This document shows, in pieces, positions 1 to 6,933 of a stretch of 14,471 nt of DNA; position 1 is the first letter of the stretch, and each line of letters starts with the position of its first letter. Source of the DNA: UBA288 sp964461885 (GTDB taxonomy: Archaea; Halobacteriota; Methanomicrobia; Methanomicrobiales; Methanospirillaceae); assembly GCA_964461885.1 (NCBI GenBank), contig CAYWVY010000057.1, positions 1 to 14,471 of the forward strand, written 5' to 3'. A program made the position numbers and the translations under genes. A model generated the notes under the pieces. That model had not been told where the DNA came from. It saw nothing but the letters and a program-made list of their open reading frames with translations, and searched no databases.

Positions 1-2028
1 CAGCTCTTCATGGACTCCGACGAGGAGGAGCAGGCCCGCGGGATCACGATCGACGCCTCGAACGTCTCGATGGTCCACGAGTACGGCGGCAAGGAGTATC
101 TGATCAACATGATCGACACTCCCGGCCACGTCGACTTCGGCGGCGACGTCACGCGCGCGATGCGCGCGGTCGACGGCGCCGTCGTGGTCGTGGACGCGGT
201 CGAGGGGACCATGCCCCAGACCGAGACCGTGCTCCGGCAGGCCCTGAAGGAGCAGGTCGTGCCCGTCCTCTTCATCAACAAGGTGGACCGGCTGATCAAC
301 GAGCTCAAGGTGGACGAGCAGGAGATGCAGATCCGCCTCGGTCGGGTGATAGACAAGGTCAACAAGTTGATCAAGGGCATGAACGAGGAGATGTACAACG
401 CTGGCTGGAAGCTCGACGCGGCCAAGGGCACGGTCGCGTTCGGCTCGGCCCTGTACAACTGGGCCGTCTCGGCCCCGTTCATGAAGACCTCGGGCGTCTC
501 GTTCAAGGAGGTCTACGACCGGTGCCGCGCGGGCGAGATGAAGGCACTCGCGGAGCGGTCGCCGCTCCACGCGGTCCTGCTCGACATGGTGGTGCGCCAC
601 CTCCCGGACCCGCTCGACGCGCAGAAGCGACGTATCCCCGTGATCTGGCACGGCGACAAGGAGACGGTCGAGGGGAAGGCCATGTACTCGTGCGACCCGA
701 ACGGGCCGATCGCGATGATGGTCACGGACATCTCGTTCGATCCCCACGCGGGCGAGGTGGCGACGGGCCGGCTCTTCTCGGGCACGATCCGCCGCGGGGC
801 CGAGCTCTACATCATGGGCGCGGCCCAGAAGGCGAACCGGGTCCAGCAGGCCGGGATCTTCATGGGCCCGACCCGGATCGAGGTCGAGGCCCTGCCGGCC
901 GGCAACATCGCCGCGGTGACGGGCCTGAAGGACGCGATCGTCGGCTCGACGGTCACGAGCCTTCGCGACATCACCCCGTTCGAGTCGCTCAAGCACTACT
1001 CCGAGCCGGTCATGACCGTCGCGGTCGAGGCCAAGAACATGAAGGATCTGCCCAAGCTCGTCGAGGTGCTCCGGCAGGTGGGGAAGGAAGACCCGACCCT
1101 GAACGTCACGATCAACGAGGAGACCGGCGAGCACCTGATCGCCGGCATGGGCGAGCTCCACCTCGAGATCATCACGGGCCGGATCAAGCGCGACAAGGGC
1201 GTGGAGATCCTCACGTCGCCGCCGATCGTGGTCTACCGTGAGACGCCGACCGGAATCGTGGAGAACGTCGAGGGCAAGTCGCCGAACCGGCACAACCGGT
1301 TCTACGTGAACCTCGAGCCCCTGCCCGACAACATCGTCGAGATGATCAAGAGCGGCGACATCTCGATGAACCAGCCCATGCTCGAGCGGCGTGATATCCT
1401 GGTCGCGGCGGGGATGGGGAAGGACGAGGGCAAGTCGGTCAAGGACATCTACGGGACGAACATGTTCTTCGACATGACCAAGGGCGTCCAGTACCTGAAC
1501 GAGACCATGGAACTGGTCCTCGAGGGCGTGCACGAGGCCCTCGCGGGCGGCCCGCTCGCCGACGAGAAGGTCCAGAACATGAAGATCACGCTCGTCGACG
1601 TCAAGCTCCACGAGGACGCGATCCACCGCGGGCCGGCGCAGGTCATCCCGGCCTCGCGCTCGGCGATCAAGGCCGGACTGCTCCTCGCGGGCGACTCGCT
1701 CCTCGAGCCGATGCAGAAGATCTCAATCACGGTGCCGACCGACCAGATGGGCGCAGCCACGTCGCAGATCCAGGGCCGGCGCGGCCAGGTCTTCGATATC
1801 ACCTCTGAGGGCGATACGGTCACGGTCGTGGGCAAGGCCCCCGTGGCCGAGCTCTTCGGGTTCGCCGGTGACATCCGCTCCGCGACGGAGGGCCGTGCGA
1901 TGTGGTCCACCGAGTTCGCCGGGTTCGAGATCGTACCGGCGAGCATGGTCAAGGACGTCGTGATGGCCATCCGGAAGCGGAAGGGGCTCAAGGAGCAGCT
2001 CCCGCGGCCGGAAGACTACCTCGCGTAA
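1..2028 (+). CDS. fusA: Translation elongation factor 2 (aEF-2), 5' end outside window
   Basis: Archaeal EF-2 is the GTPase that translocates peptidyl-tRNA on the ribosome. The reading frame is open from base 1 (QLF before the first Met at 10), so the N-terminus with the P-loop (G1) lies outside; about 60 residues seem missing from a usual length near 730. Counting from Met at 10: RGITI (G2, residues 10-14), DTPGH (G3, 36-40), NKVD (G4, 90-93), then domains II-V. The motif HEDAIHRG carries His539, the residue converted to diphthamide in archaea and eukaryotes, which separates this protein from bacterial EF-G. The gene ends TAA at 2026-2028, directly followed by a T-tract, and the next gene is convergent. 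So no tuf gene follows it, although tuf often does in archaeal str-type operons. Identification is very secure. Confidence 0.98.
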   Translation, partial: QLFMDSDEEEQARGITIDASNVSMVHEYGGKEYLINMIDTPGHVDFGGDVTRAMRAVDGAVVVVDAVEGTMPQTETVLRQALKEQVVPVLFINKVDRLINELKVDEQEMQIRLGRVIDKVNKLIKGMNEEMYNAGWKLDAAKGTVAFGSALYNWAVSAPFMKTSGVSFKEVYDRCRAGEMKALAERSPLHAVLLDMVVRHLPDPLDAQKRRIPVIWHGDKETVEGKAMYSCDPNGPIAMMVTDISFDPHAGEVATGRLFSGTIRRGAELYIMGAAQKANRVQQAGIFMGPTRIEVEALPAGNIAAVTGLKDAIVGSTVTSLRDITPFESLKHYSEPVMTVAVEAKNMKDLPKLVEVLRQVGKEDPTLNVTINEETGEHLIAGMGELHLEIITGRIKRDKGVEILTSPPIVVYRETPTGIVENVEGKSPNRHNRFYVNLEPLPDNIVEMIKSGDISMNQPMLERRDILVAAGMGKDEGKSVKDIYGTNMFFDMTKGVQYLNETMELVLEGVHEALAGGPLADEKVQNMKITLVDVKLHEDAIHRGPAQVIPASRSAIKAGLLLAGDSLLEPMQKISITVPTDQMGAATSQIQGRRGQVFDITSEGDTVTVVGKAPVAELFGFAGDIRSATEGRAMWSTEFAGFEIVPASMVKDVVMAIRKRKGLKEQLPRPEDYLA

Positions 2029-2036
2029 TCTTTTTT
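2029..2036 (+). terminator. T-tract terminator of fusA
   Basis: TCTTTTTT begins immediately after the fusA stop codon. Oligo-T on the coding strand without a required hairpin is the usual archaeal termination signal. Confidence 0.7.
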
Positions 2037-2087
2037 CCTGTCCCCCGGAAGGCGAGAGACGGGGAGATCCCCCCCCCTTTCGGGTTT

Positions 2088-2480
2088 TTATCCAAGCGCC
2101 GGTGCGAAGATCGCGAGGAGCGAGATCTCCTCGTCGCCGGCGCTGACCGCGTGATGGACGCGCGGCGGCGTGATGAACGTCTGCCCGACCTCGACCGGGA
2201 CCCGCCTCCCACCGAGGACGAAAGCGCCGGTTCCCCCGAGGACCACGTTCCACGACCACTGCGTCTCGTGGGCGTGGTCGGGGATCTCGCCGTTCCGCTC
2301 GACCCGCATGAGGTGGTAGCTGAACGCCCCGTCGGTCTCTTGTCCCGTCACCAGGTCCTTGAGGAAGACCCCCTTCCAGGTAGGGGATGCGTACCAGGGC
2401 TTCTCGGCCGCCCTGACATCGAGGTCAGGAAAGAGGACGACGCCCTGCTCGAAGAGTTCCGATAGATTCTGCTGTCCCAT
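2088..2480 (-). CDS. Small cupin-domain protein
   Basis: A 130-residue single-domain cupin, probably a cytoplasmic beta-barrel metal-binding protein; the substrate is unknown. Cupin motif 1 is centred on HAH (His69, His71) after GEIPD. The usual glutamate a few residues downstream is replaced by a Gln/Trp-rich stretch (TQWSW), then comes a Gly turn (LGGTG). Motif 2 is near residues 105-111 (PPRVHHA), giving the third His. There is no signal peptide or helix-turn-helix. The frame stays open upstream to 2537, but I choose ATG 2480: a TATA-like TTTTATGG lies about 27 bp upstream, which fits a leaderless transcript and lies inside the longer ORF. The gene is convergent with fusA. It could be an enzyme or a regulatory sensor; the sequence does not decide. 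Confidence 0.85.
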   Translation of the reverse strand: MGQQNLSELFEQGVVLFPDLDVRAAEKPWYASPTWKGVFLKDLVTGQETDGAFSYHLMRVERNGEIPDHAHETQWSWNVVLGGTGAFVLGGRRVPVEVGQTFITPPRVHHAVSAGDEEISLLAIFAPALG

Positions 2481-2502
2481 GACGGACCTGTGCGCGTCAC
2501 TA

Positions 2503-2510
2503 CCATAAAA
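2503..2510 (-). promoter_or_regulatory. TATA box of the cupin gene
   Basis: Minus-strand TTTTATGG is centred about 27 bp upstream of ATG 2480. This is the spacing expected for an archaeal leaderless mRNA and supports that start. Confidence 0.5.
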
Positions 2511-2624
2511 GGAGCGCTGCTGCAACCCTTCGCTCACGTGACGTTCGGGACGGCGCCGTGAAGATGTCGATCTTCAGGGTCACGCCGCGGACGCCTGGAC
2601 GGGAGCGGGTGTCGCCCGTCTCCT

Positions 2625-3269
2625 TCAGAGCGCGCCCGGCGGGATCATCACGCGGTCGATCACGTGGAGCACCCCGTTGATCGCGACGATGTCGGCCCGG
2701 GTTACGCAGGCGCCATCGAACTGGAGCGAGCCGTCGGAGAGGACGGTCACGGGGAGCGACGTTCCCGCACGGGTCGCGATAAACGGCTCGCGGGCGAGGT
2801 TGGACGTGAGCCGCCGGCCGTGCACCACGTGGTGGTTCGCGACGGCCGCGAGCGCGTCCCGGTCGAAGAGGAGGCGGAAGAAGGTCATGGGCGGCACCGC
2901 GTCGAAGACCGCGTCGCCCGGTGCGAAGACCGTGTAGGTCTCCGTGCCGTTCAAAATCTCGTAGGTCCCGCCCTGCCGGAGGGGCTGGGCGAACCGCGTG
3001 AGCGCGGGATCGGCCACCGCGAGCGTCGTCTCTCCGCCCTCTGTCGGGACCGGTGTCGGAGTGGCAGTCGGCATCGCGATCGCCGTTGGTGTCTCCGCCG
3101 AGGTCGCGGCGGTCGCAATCGCGGTCGATGTCTCGGTAATGGGTGCAGCGGTCGCGATCGCGGTCGGGGTGACGGGCTCGGTCGGTGTGGTCGCCGGGAT
3201 GCTCGCCTCCGCGCCATCGGACCCGGTCGACGCCGGCGTCGCCTGTACGGCTTCCCGTACAACGGCAGC
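2625..3269 (-). CDS. FAS1 (fasciclin) domain protein with Thr/Ala/Pro repeat linker, 5' end missing
   Basis: The C-terminal 130 or so residues form one FAS1 domain, an extracellular adhesion fold. Its H1 motif is YTVFAPGDAVFD, followed by NHHVVHGR and the H2 motif INGVLHVIDRVMIPP, ending TGA at 2625-2627. Upstream is a Thr/Ala/Pro/Glu-rich linker of the kind that tethers surface domains, with three 13-residue repeats. The frame stays open to the TAA at 3270-3272 but contains no ATG, GTG or TTG above the ATG at 3074, which lies inside the linker. No signal peptide is encoded. Real sequence of this gene probably ends near 3245, where a piece of a different, oppositely oriented gene begins. So the gene is 5'-truncated by a rearrangement or an assembly join. 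Start at 3074 is the only internal alternative and is biologically unlikely. Confidence 0.8.
   Translation of the reverse strand, partial: AAVVREAVQATPASTGSDGAEASIPATTPTEPVTPTAIATAAPITETSTAIATAATSAETPTAIAMPTATPTPVPTEGGETTLAVADPALTRFAQPLRQGGTYEILNGTETYTVFAPGDAVFDAVPPMTFFRLLFDRDALAAVANHHVVHGRRLTSNLAREPFIATRAGTSLPVTVLSDGSLQFDGACVTRADIVAINGVLHVIDRVMIPPGAL
3048..3164 (-). repeat. Three 39-bp tandem repeats in the FAS1 linker
   Basis: Units 3164-3126, 3125-3087 and 3086-3048 encode TAIATAAPITETS, TAIATAATSAETP and TAIAMPTATPTPV. They are in-frame 13-residue low-complexity linker repeats with the shared core TAIA. Confidence 0.75.
3229..3261. repeat. Two adjacent inverted repeats at a gene junction
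   Basis: GACGCCGGCGTC (3229-3240) is a perfect 12-bp palindrome. TGTACGG-CTTC-CCGTACA (3244-3261) is a perfect 7-bp stem with a 4-nt loop. They sit exactly where the FAS1 gene (-) gives way to the hydrolase fragment (+). Confidence 0.7.
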
Positions 3270-3535
3270 TTAAACGGCACCACGCCCAGGGACCGTATCG
3301 CCGAGCTGGTGATTCCGATGCTGATCCTCCATGGCTCCCGCGGCCAGGTGAGCAACCTCGCGGACATCTACAATACACGCGCATTCTCGACGTGGCCGAC
3401 CGGAACTTCGATCTCAAGGTCTACCAGGGCAGGCCGCACAGGTTCATGATCCAGAACGGCACCCTCGTCCGCGACGATACGGCCGAGAACACCTGCTCCC
3501 AGATGATCGCGCTCTTCCGACGGACCCTCGGATAG
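3246..3535 (+). pseudogene. C-terminal fragment of a dienelactone-hydrolase-like protein, frameshifted
   Basis: About 95 residues match the end of an alpha/beta hydrolase of the dienelactone hydrolase type. YGFPYNGS is followed by the strand and turn PMLILHGSRGQV, normally the acid region. After a frame change comes FDLKVYQGRPHRFM, whose PHRF carries the catalytic His position, and a last helix ending FRRTLG. The first part reads in the frame of 3246 and the second in the frame of 3377. The break is near 3371-3376 and is explained by one missing base (TACAA.TACACG restores IYNYTRIL). The nucleophile half of the protein is absent because the reading starts abruptly beside the FAS1 linker. The family call rests on these motifs only. 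Confidence 0.7.
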
Positions 3536-3594
3536 CCCCGGTCGAAACGGGACGCGGACACCCGCGGGACGTGGGCGCCATCCTCCCTCCGTGT

Positions 3595-4448
3595 CTACTC
3601 GACGATGAAGGTCCCCATCCGGTGTGGCGTCGGGACGCCGCACCCCAGCGCGTATTTGCCCGGCTCCGACGGCGCGGTGAAGGTGTCGGTGGTCCGGCCC
3701 GGGCCCCTGACAATGGTCCCGACGAAGAGCGGGGCGTCCCTATCGGCGTAGATGACGACGTTGTGCAGGATATCGACGTCCTCGTTCTCGAACACGATCG
3801 TCACCTCGGCCCCGGCAGGCACGGTGATCGACGACGGGGTGAACGCCTCGTCCCGCGCAACCACGCGGACGGTGACCCGGGCGGGGGCGGATCCGGTAGA
3901 GGAGCCCGTCTCCGTCCTGTCGGAGACCATCGGCGCAGAGTCGGGAGCCCGTGACGGGGCCTGCTCCGGCCTCTCCGTCACGGCGGGGGTTGAGGGGACG
4001 GGAGTGGGGACGGTCGCGACCCGGCTCGTCGCGGCGGGAGACGGGGTGTCGGGGAGCACGACCGGATCCTGCTCGATGTACTCCGTCGGGGTGACCGTCG
4101 GNNNNNNNNNNNNNNNNNNNNNNNNNNNNNNNNNNNNNNNNNNNNNNNNNNNNNNNNNNNNNNNNNNNNNNNNNNNNNNNNNNNNNNNNNNNNNNNNNNN
4201 NCCGTCGGGGTGACCGTCGGCGATTCGGCCGGGGCCGCGCCCGTGTCGGCGGACGCCCGGGCCGGGGTCGTTCCAGCCGCCGGCGGACCCGTCGTGGAAC
4301 TGTCATTCGGAGGGACGGTCGTGGTGTCGGGCGGCGGGGTGCCCTCAACCACGGAGATCCCAGGGACTCCGGACAGCGAAGATGAAAAGCCCACGATGGC
4401 GACGAGGAGGCAGAGGGCGATCAGGATCGCAGCGAACCGAGCTTTCAC
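3595..4448 (-). CDS. Secreted cupredoxin-domain protein with low-complexity linker, interrupted by assembly gap
   Basis: The GTG start at 4448 is preceded by GGTG, a plausible ribosome site. The N-terminus MKARFAAILIALCLLVAIVGF is a clear signal peptide or anchor. A long Thr/Pro/Ser/Ala linker follows and contains 100 N; both gap edges encode PTVTPT, so the two halves belong to one gene whose true repeat length is unknown. The C-terminal 90 or so residues form a cupredoxin-like beta-sandwich: FTPSSITVPAGAEVTIVFEN, then DILHNVV with a candidate copper His (codon 3763-3765), and near the end Cys (3640-3642), His (3622-3624) and Met (3616-3618). This is a type-1 copper ligand set, but Cys-x5-His-x-Met spacing differs from the usual Cys-x4-His-x4-Met. 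Probable role: surface electron transfer or copper binding. Stop TAG 3595-3597. Confidence 0.82.
4081..4220. repeat. 100-N scaffold gap flanked by a 19-bp direct repeat
   Basis: Exactly 100 N run from 4102 to 4201. The 19 bases CCGTCGGGGTGACCGTCGG occur on both sides (4083-4101 and 4202-4220). They encode PTVTPT on the minus strand, so the gap lies in a tandem linker repeat that assembly did not resolve. Confidence 0.95.
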
Positions 4449-4812
4449 ACAAGCACCGTGTGCGGTGTATGTACGATCAATCGTTTAAGCATTTCCATAC
4501 GCCCGGTATGTCGTGCGCAGGCACGCCGAAATCCGCACGGGGGCCACTGCCCATGCCACGAGGCGATTGTTTCCTCCGCCCCCGCCTGGGGCTCGTCGCG
4601 GTCGCGCCCGGGTGCCGGCCTACGGCCGACATGCCGGGGACGACGGGGGTTCGGGGCCGCGATCCGTTCGGCCGTCGCCTCCTTCATCTCGATCGACGGT
4701 GCGGCGAGGAACGGGGGGCACCGTGCTGCGAAAAAAGAGGTCGGGGCGGGGCCCCGGTATCAGAATCGACCCTGTACTCGATAGCGAGGCGACGTGCGGA
4801 CGCCGGCGACGA
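4449..4812. other. Intergenic region with cupredoxin promoter and HEAT-gene terminator
   Basis: I see no credible gene here; the open frames are Arg/Pro/Gly-rich antisense-type frames. It holds a minus-strand TATA-like GCTTAAAC at 4483-4490 about 40 bp upstream of the GTG at 4448, a small palindromic CACCG-TGTG-CGGTG at 4454-4467, and the minus-strand T6 tract at 4731-4736. About 240 bases between the promoter and the T-tract remain unexplained. Confidence 0.6.
4731..4736 (-). terminator. T6 terminator downstream of the HEAT-repeat gene
   Basis: The minus strand reads CCTCTTTTTTCGC about 77 bases after the stop codon at 4813. It is the first T-tract in that direction. Confidence 0.5.
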
Positions 4813-5274
4813 TCAGGAGCCCTCGATCAGCTCCTCGACGATCCCCCTCCCCGCCGGGTCGTTTGCGAACGCGCTCTCCACGGCGGCCTTCTCATTCTCG
4901 CCCCCGATCTTCGAGAGAGCGGCTGCAGCCATCCAGCGGCAGCACTCGTTCTGTCCGTTCAGGTTCTCGACGAGCGGTCCCACGGCCCGGGGATCGCCAA
5001 TGTGCTCGAGCGCCCAGATCGCCGGGACGCGGACCAGGTAGTCGTCGTGGCCCGCCGCGGCCACGAGGGCGTCGACGGCCGGCGCGCCGATCCGCTCGAG
5101 CGCGACGGCGGCCCGCCACCGCGTCTCGCGCTCGCTTGAGGCGAGCAGCTCCGCGATCGCGCCGACTGCGCTGTCGCCGTATCCGGCGGCCGCTTCGGCT
5201 GCGCCGAGCATCTCGTAGGTGGTCCCCTGCACGAGCCGCTGGACGAGCTCGCTGACTGACTGCTGCTTCTCCAT
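4813..5274 (-). CDS. HEAT-repeat protein
   Basis: A 153-residue soluble all-helical protein made of about four HEAT or PBS-lyase-type repeats (roughly 21-50, 51-81, 82-112, 113-148). Recognisable units are RWRAAVALERIGAPAVDALV, VRVPAIWALEHIGDPRAVGPL and CRWMAAAALSKIGG. Such proteins usually act as protein-interaction scaffolds; this sequence shows no catalytic motif. ATG 5274 is chosen over an upstream in-frame start near 5403 because AGGAGG lies just upstream of it and a TATA box lies at 5322-5330. There is no signal peptide or membrane segment. It seems monocistronic, with its own promoter and a downstream T-tract. The partner or process cannot be inferred from the neighbours. Confidence 0.88.
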   Translation of the reverse strand: MEKQQSVSELVQRLVQGTTYEMLGAAEAAAGYGDSAVGAIAELLASSERETRWRAAVALERIGAPAVDALVAAAGHDDYLVRVPAIWALEHIGDPRAVGPLVENLNGQNECCRWMAAAALSKIGGENEKAAVESAFANDPAGRGIVEELIEGS

Positions 5275-5321
5275 CTCTCCTCCTCTTTGCCGAATCCTTC
5301 GACACAACCACCTCTCCCCGG

Positions 5322-5330
5322 CCATATAAT
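5322..5330 (-). promoter_or_regulatory. TATA box of the HEAT-repeat gene
   Basis: The minus strand reads ATTATATGG, preceded by A-rich BRE-like sequence (GCAAATTTCT). It lies about 52 bp upstream of ATG 5274, implying a leader of about 25 nt that includes the AGGAGG ribosome site. Confidence 0.55.
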
Positions 5331-5529
5331 AGAAATTTGCACCCCGACGTTGCACGGCAATAATGACTGGCGATACACGGCCCCGAAACCGCGGACGGGG
5401 CACAGAGTGCTCTCGCGGTCCAGGCAGTCTCGACCGGAAGACCTGTCTCCGGCTCCCGGCTCCACATCCGGGCGGGACCCGGTCGTCCCCATGGAGAATC
5501 GCATCGAACCGCTGCGGGCGGCGGGCGGG

Positions 5530-5542
5530 AAAGAGAAAAAGG
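5530..5542 (-). terminator. T-rich terminator after YIP1 copy 1
   Basis: The minus strand reads CCTTTTTCTCTTTC, ten or so bases after the TGA at 5552-5554. Confidence 0.5.
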
Positions 5543-5551
5543 AGAGATGTG

Positions 5552-6148
5552 TCAGCCCAGGAGGCCCATGATACCGGCGAGGCCCGTCGCCATGACGACC
5601 CCGAAGAGCGCGAGGACCCACGACACCATCAGGTAGAGCACGAGGGCGATCACGGCCACGGCGGCGGCCTTCCCTGTCTCCAACCCGTAGAGCTCGCGCA
5701 CGCCGAGGACAGTCAGCACGACCGCCCAGATCTGACCGATGAGCCAGCCGACGATCGGGATCCAGCCGATCAGCAGAAACGGCGTCTGTGCGTAGACGGC
5801 TCTCTTGAACGCGTCGGCGAAGTCGCCGCGCCCGCCGAGCACCTTGGCGCCGATCTGCAGGACGATCGACCAGATCAGCAGGGTGAAGAGCCCCCAGATA
5901 TAGGTGAAGACCAGGGCCCAGACGAGCGAGATGAGGCCGGCGTCCCGCCCGGTATCGATCCCGAGGCCGCTCCCGTCCATCACAGTGAGCCCGAGGTGGA
6001 CCATCAGCGCGACGAGGACCGACTGGAGGACGAGCAGGAGGAGGTAGTAGACAGCGGCGTCGGTCAAGGTCTCGCTGCGGACGGCGCGGAAGGTCTCTGC
6101 AGGCCGGACGATGAAACCGACGATCTTGTCGAGGGATTACAGTGCCAC
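5552..6148 (-). CDS. YIP1-family membrane protein, copy 1, with in-frame stop at codon 4
   Basis: This is a paralog of the three genes upstream of it: a roughly 195-residue polytopic membrane protein of the YIP1 type with the shared motifs DKIVGFIVRP, GRGDFADAFKRAVYAQTP and LLIGWIP, and four or five hydrophobic segments. Aligned with its siblings, the gene begins GTG GCA CTG TAA TCC CTC GAC AAG. The TAA at 6137-6139 therefore replaces codon 4, while the rest of the frame is perfectly kept. No ATG or GTG follows before the membrane region; the first alternative is TTG at 6067, without a convincing ribosome site, which would remove the conserved amphipathic N-terminus. The position where siblings have a clear TATA box (about 6173-6182) is only AATACTTC-like here. 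It is a young pseudogene, a truncated protein, or a base error. The molecular function of archaeal YIP1 proteins is unknown. Confidence 0.75.
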
Positions 6149-6203
6149 GCGGTGTGGTTATGGTTCAGGGAAGAGAAGTATTGAGATCTGATCGTCCGGC
6201 TGG

Positions 6204-6208
6204 AAAAA
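6204..6208 (-). terminator. T5 terminator after YIP1 copy 2
   Basis: The minus strand reads CTCTTTTTCC within ten bases after the copy 2 stop codon (6214-6216). Confidence 0.45.
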
Positions 6209-6213
6209 GAGGT

Positions 6214-6813
6214 TCAGGGGACGGTGACCGCATCGAGAGGGATCACCCCCGAGCTCGAGGCGATGCCGAAGAGGGCGAAGAACGCCGCACCGAGGATCAA
6301 ACCCAGGATCGCGGCGATCACGAACACGATGACCACCGCGATCACGACCGCGATCACGGCCTTCATGGTGTCCATCTCGTGGAGCTCGCGCACGCCGATG
6401 ACCAGCAGCACGATGGACCAGATCCAGATGATAAAGCCGATGACCGGGATCCAGCCGAGCAGCATACTCGGCGTCTGGGCGTAGACGACCGACTTGAACG
6501 AGTCGGCGAAGTCGCCGCGCCCGCTCATGACCCTCGTGCCGACGTGCAGGAAGATCGAGACGAGGGCCAGGAGAAGGAGCCCGACGATGAACGCACCGAT
6601 CAGCCCCGCGATGAACGTTCCGATGCCGGGCGGGCTCGAGCGCGCAACGCCGATGCCCAGGTACGCTACGATCGCGGTGAGGACCGCGTTGATGACCAGG
6701 AGGACCAGGTAATAGATCCCGGCGTCGGTCACGGTCTCGTCGCGGGCCTCGCGGAACGTCTCCACGGGGCGAATGATGAACCCGACGATCTTATCCGCCA
6801 GTGACAGTGTCAT
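6214..6813 (-). CDS. YIP1-family membrane protein, copy 2 (intact)
   Basis: A 199-residue integral membrane protein. The N-terminal 30 residues (LSLADKIVGFIIRPVETF) are amphipathic and basic. Hydrophobic segments follow at about 32-54, 63-92, 116-142 and 150-185, with a conserved loop RGDFADSFKSVVYAQTPS between the second and third and VRELHEMDTM between the third and fourth. This is the YIP1 domain layout. In eukaryotes YIP1 proteins act in vesicle trafficking; in archaea no role is established and none is implied here. The start ATG 6813 has an AT-rich TATA-like box about 30 bp upstream, so it is probably leaderless or short-leader and transcribed alone. The C-terminus differs from the other copies (SSSGVIPLDAVTVP). 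Confidence 0.88.
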   Translation of the reverse strand: MTLSLADKIVGFIIRPVETFREARDETVTDAGIYYLVLLVINAVLTAIVAYLGIGVARSSPPGIGTFIAGLIGAFIVGLLLLALVSIFLHVGTRVMSGRGDFADSFKSVVYAQTPSMLLGWIPVIGFIIWIWSIVLLVIGVRELHEMDTMKAVIAVVIAVVIVFVIAAILGLILGAAFFALFGIASSSGVIPLDAVTVP

Positions 6814-6838
6814 GCCATGAGCATGGCCAAGTAACTAT

Positions 6839-6848
6839 CTAAATATTT
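6839..6848 (-). promoter_or_regulatory. TATA box of YIP1 copy 2
   Basis: Minus-strand AAATATTTAG lies about 30 bp upstream of ATG 6813, in an otherwise GC-rich region. Confidence 0.55.
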
Positions 6849-6920
6849 CCAAAGACCCCGAGCTGGCGCGCGGCGTCGGCCGCGGGACCGGGGGAAGCCC
6901 CGGTCTCCGGGAAGGGGATG

Positions 6921-6925
6921 AAAAA
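6921..6925 (-). terminator. T5 terminator after YIP1 copy 3
   Basis: The minus strand reads CTCATTTTTCATCC about nine bases after the TGA at 6934-6936. Confidence 0.4.
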
Positions 6926-6933
6926 TGAGTGGA

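Larger units (their letters stand above)
5275..5551. other. Intergenic region between the HEAT gene and YIP1 copy 1
   Basis: It holds the HEAT-gene ribosome site and TATA box (5275-5330) and the copy 1 T-tract (5530-5542). Between them are GC-rich inverted repeats such as CCCCG at 5381-5385 with CGGGG at 5396-5400. I see no gene. A structured RNA is possible but not supported. Confidence 0.5.

Noticed and set aside
522..1241. Second long frame inside fusA
   Set aside because: It has shadow-frame composition (Arg, Gly, Asp, Pro) with no domain motifs, fully inside a secure EF-2 gene.
2664..3449. Long plus-strand frame across the FAS1 region
   Set aside because: It is Arg/Gly-rich antisense of the FAS1 linker. 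Only its last part, after 3246, is real hydrolase sequence.
4445..4687. Possible small minus-strand gene upstream of the cupredoxin gene
   Set aside because: It is rich in Arg/Pro/Ala, overlaps the cupredoxin promoter and start, and has no motif or ribosome site.
4500..4730. Possible structured RNA between the cupredoxin and HEAT genes
   Set aside because: Only short GC-rich stems are visible, which are expected by chance at this base composition, and there is no promoter for them.
6137..6139. Recoded stop (pyrrolysine or selenocysteine) in YIP1 copy 1
   Set aside because: The codon is TAA, not TAG or TGA, and no SECIS-like element is visible nearby.
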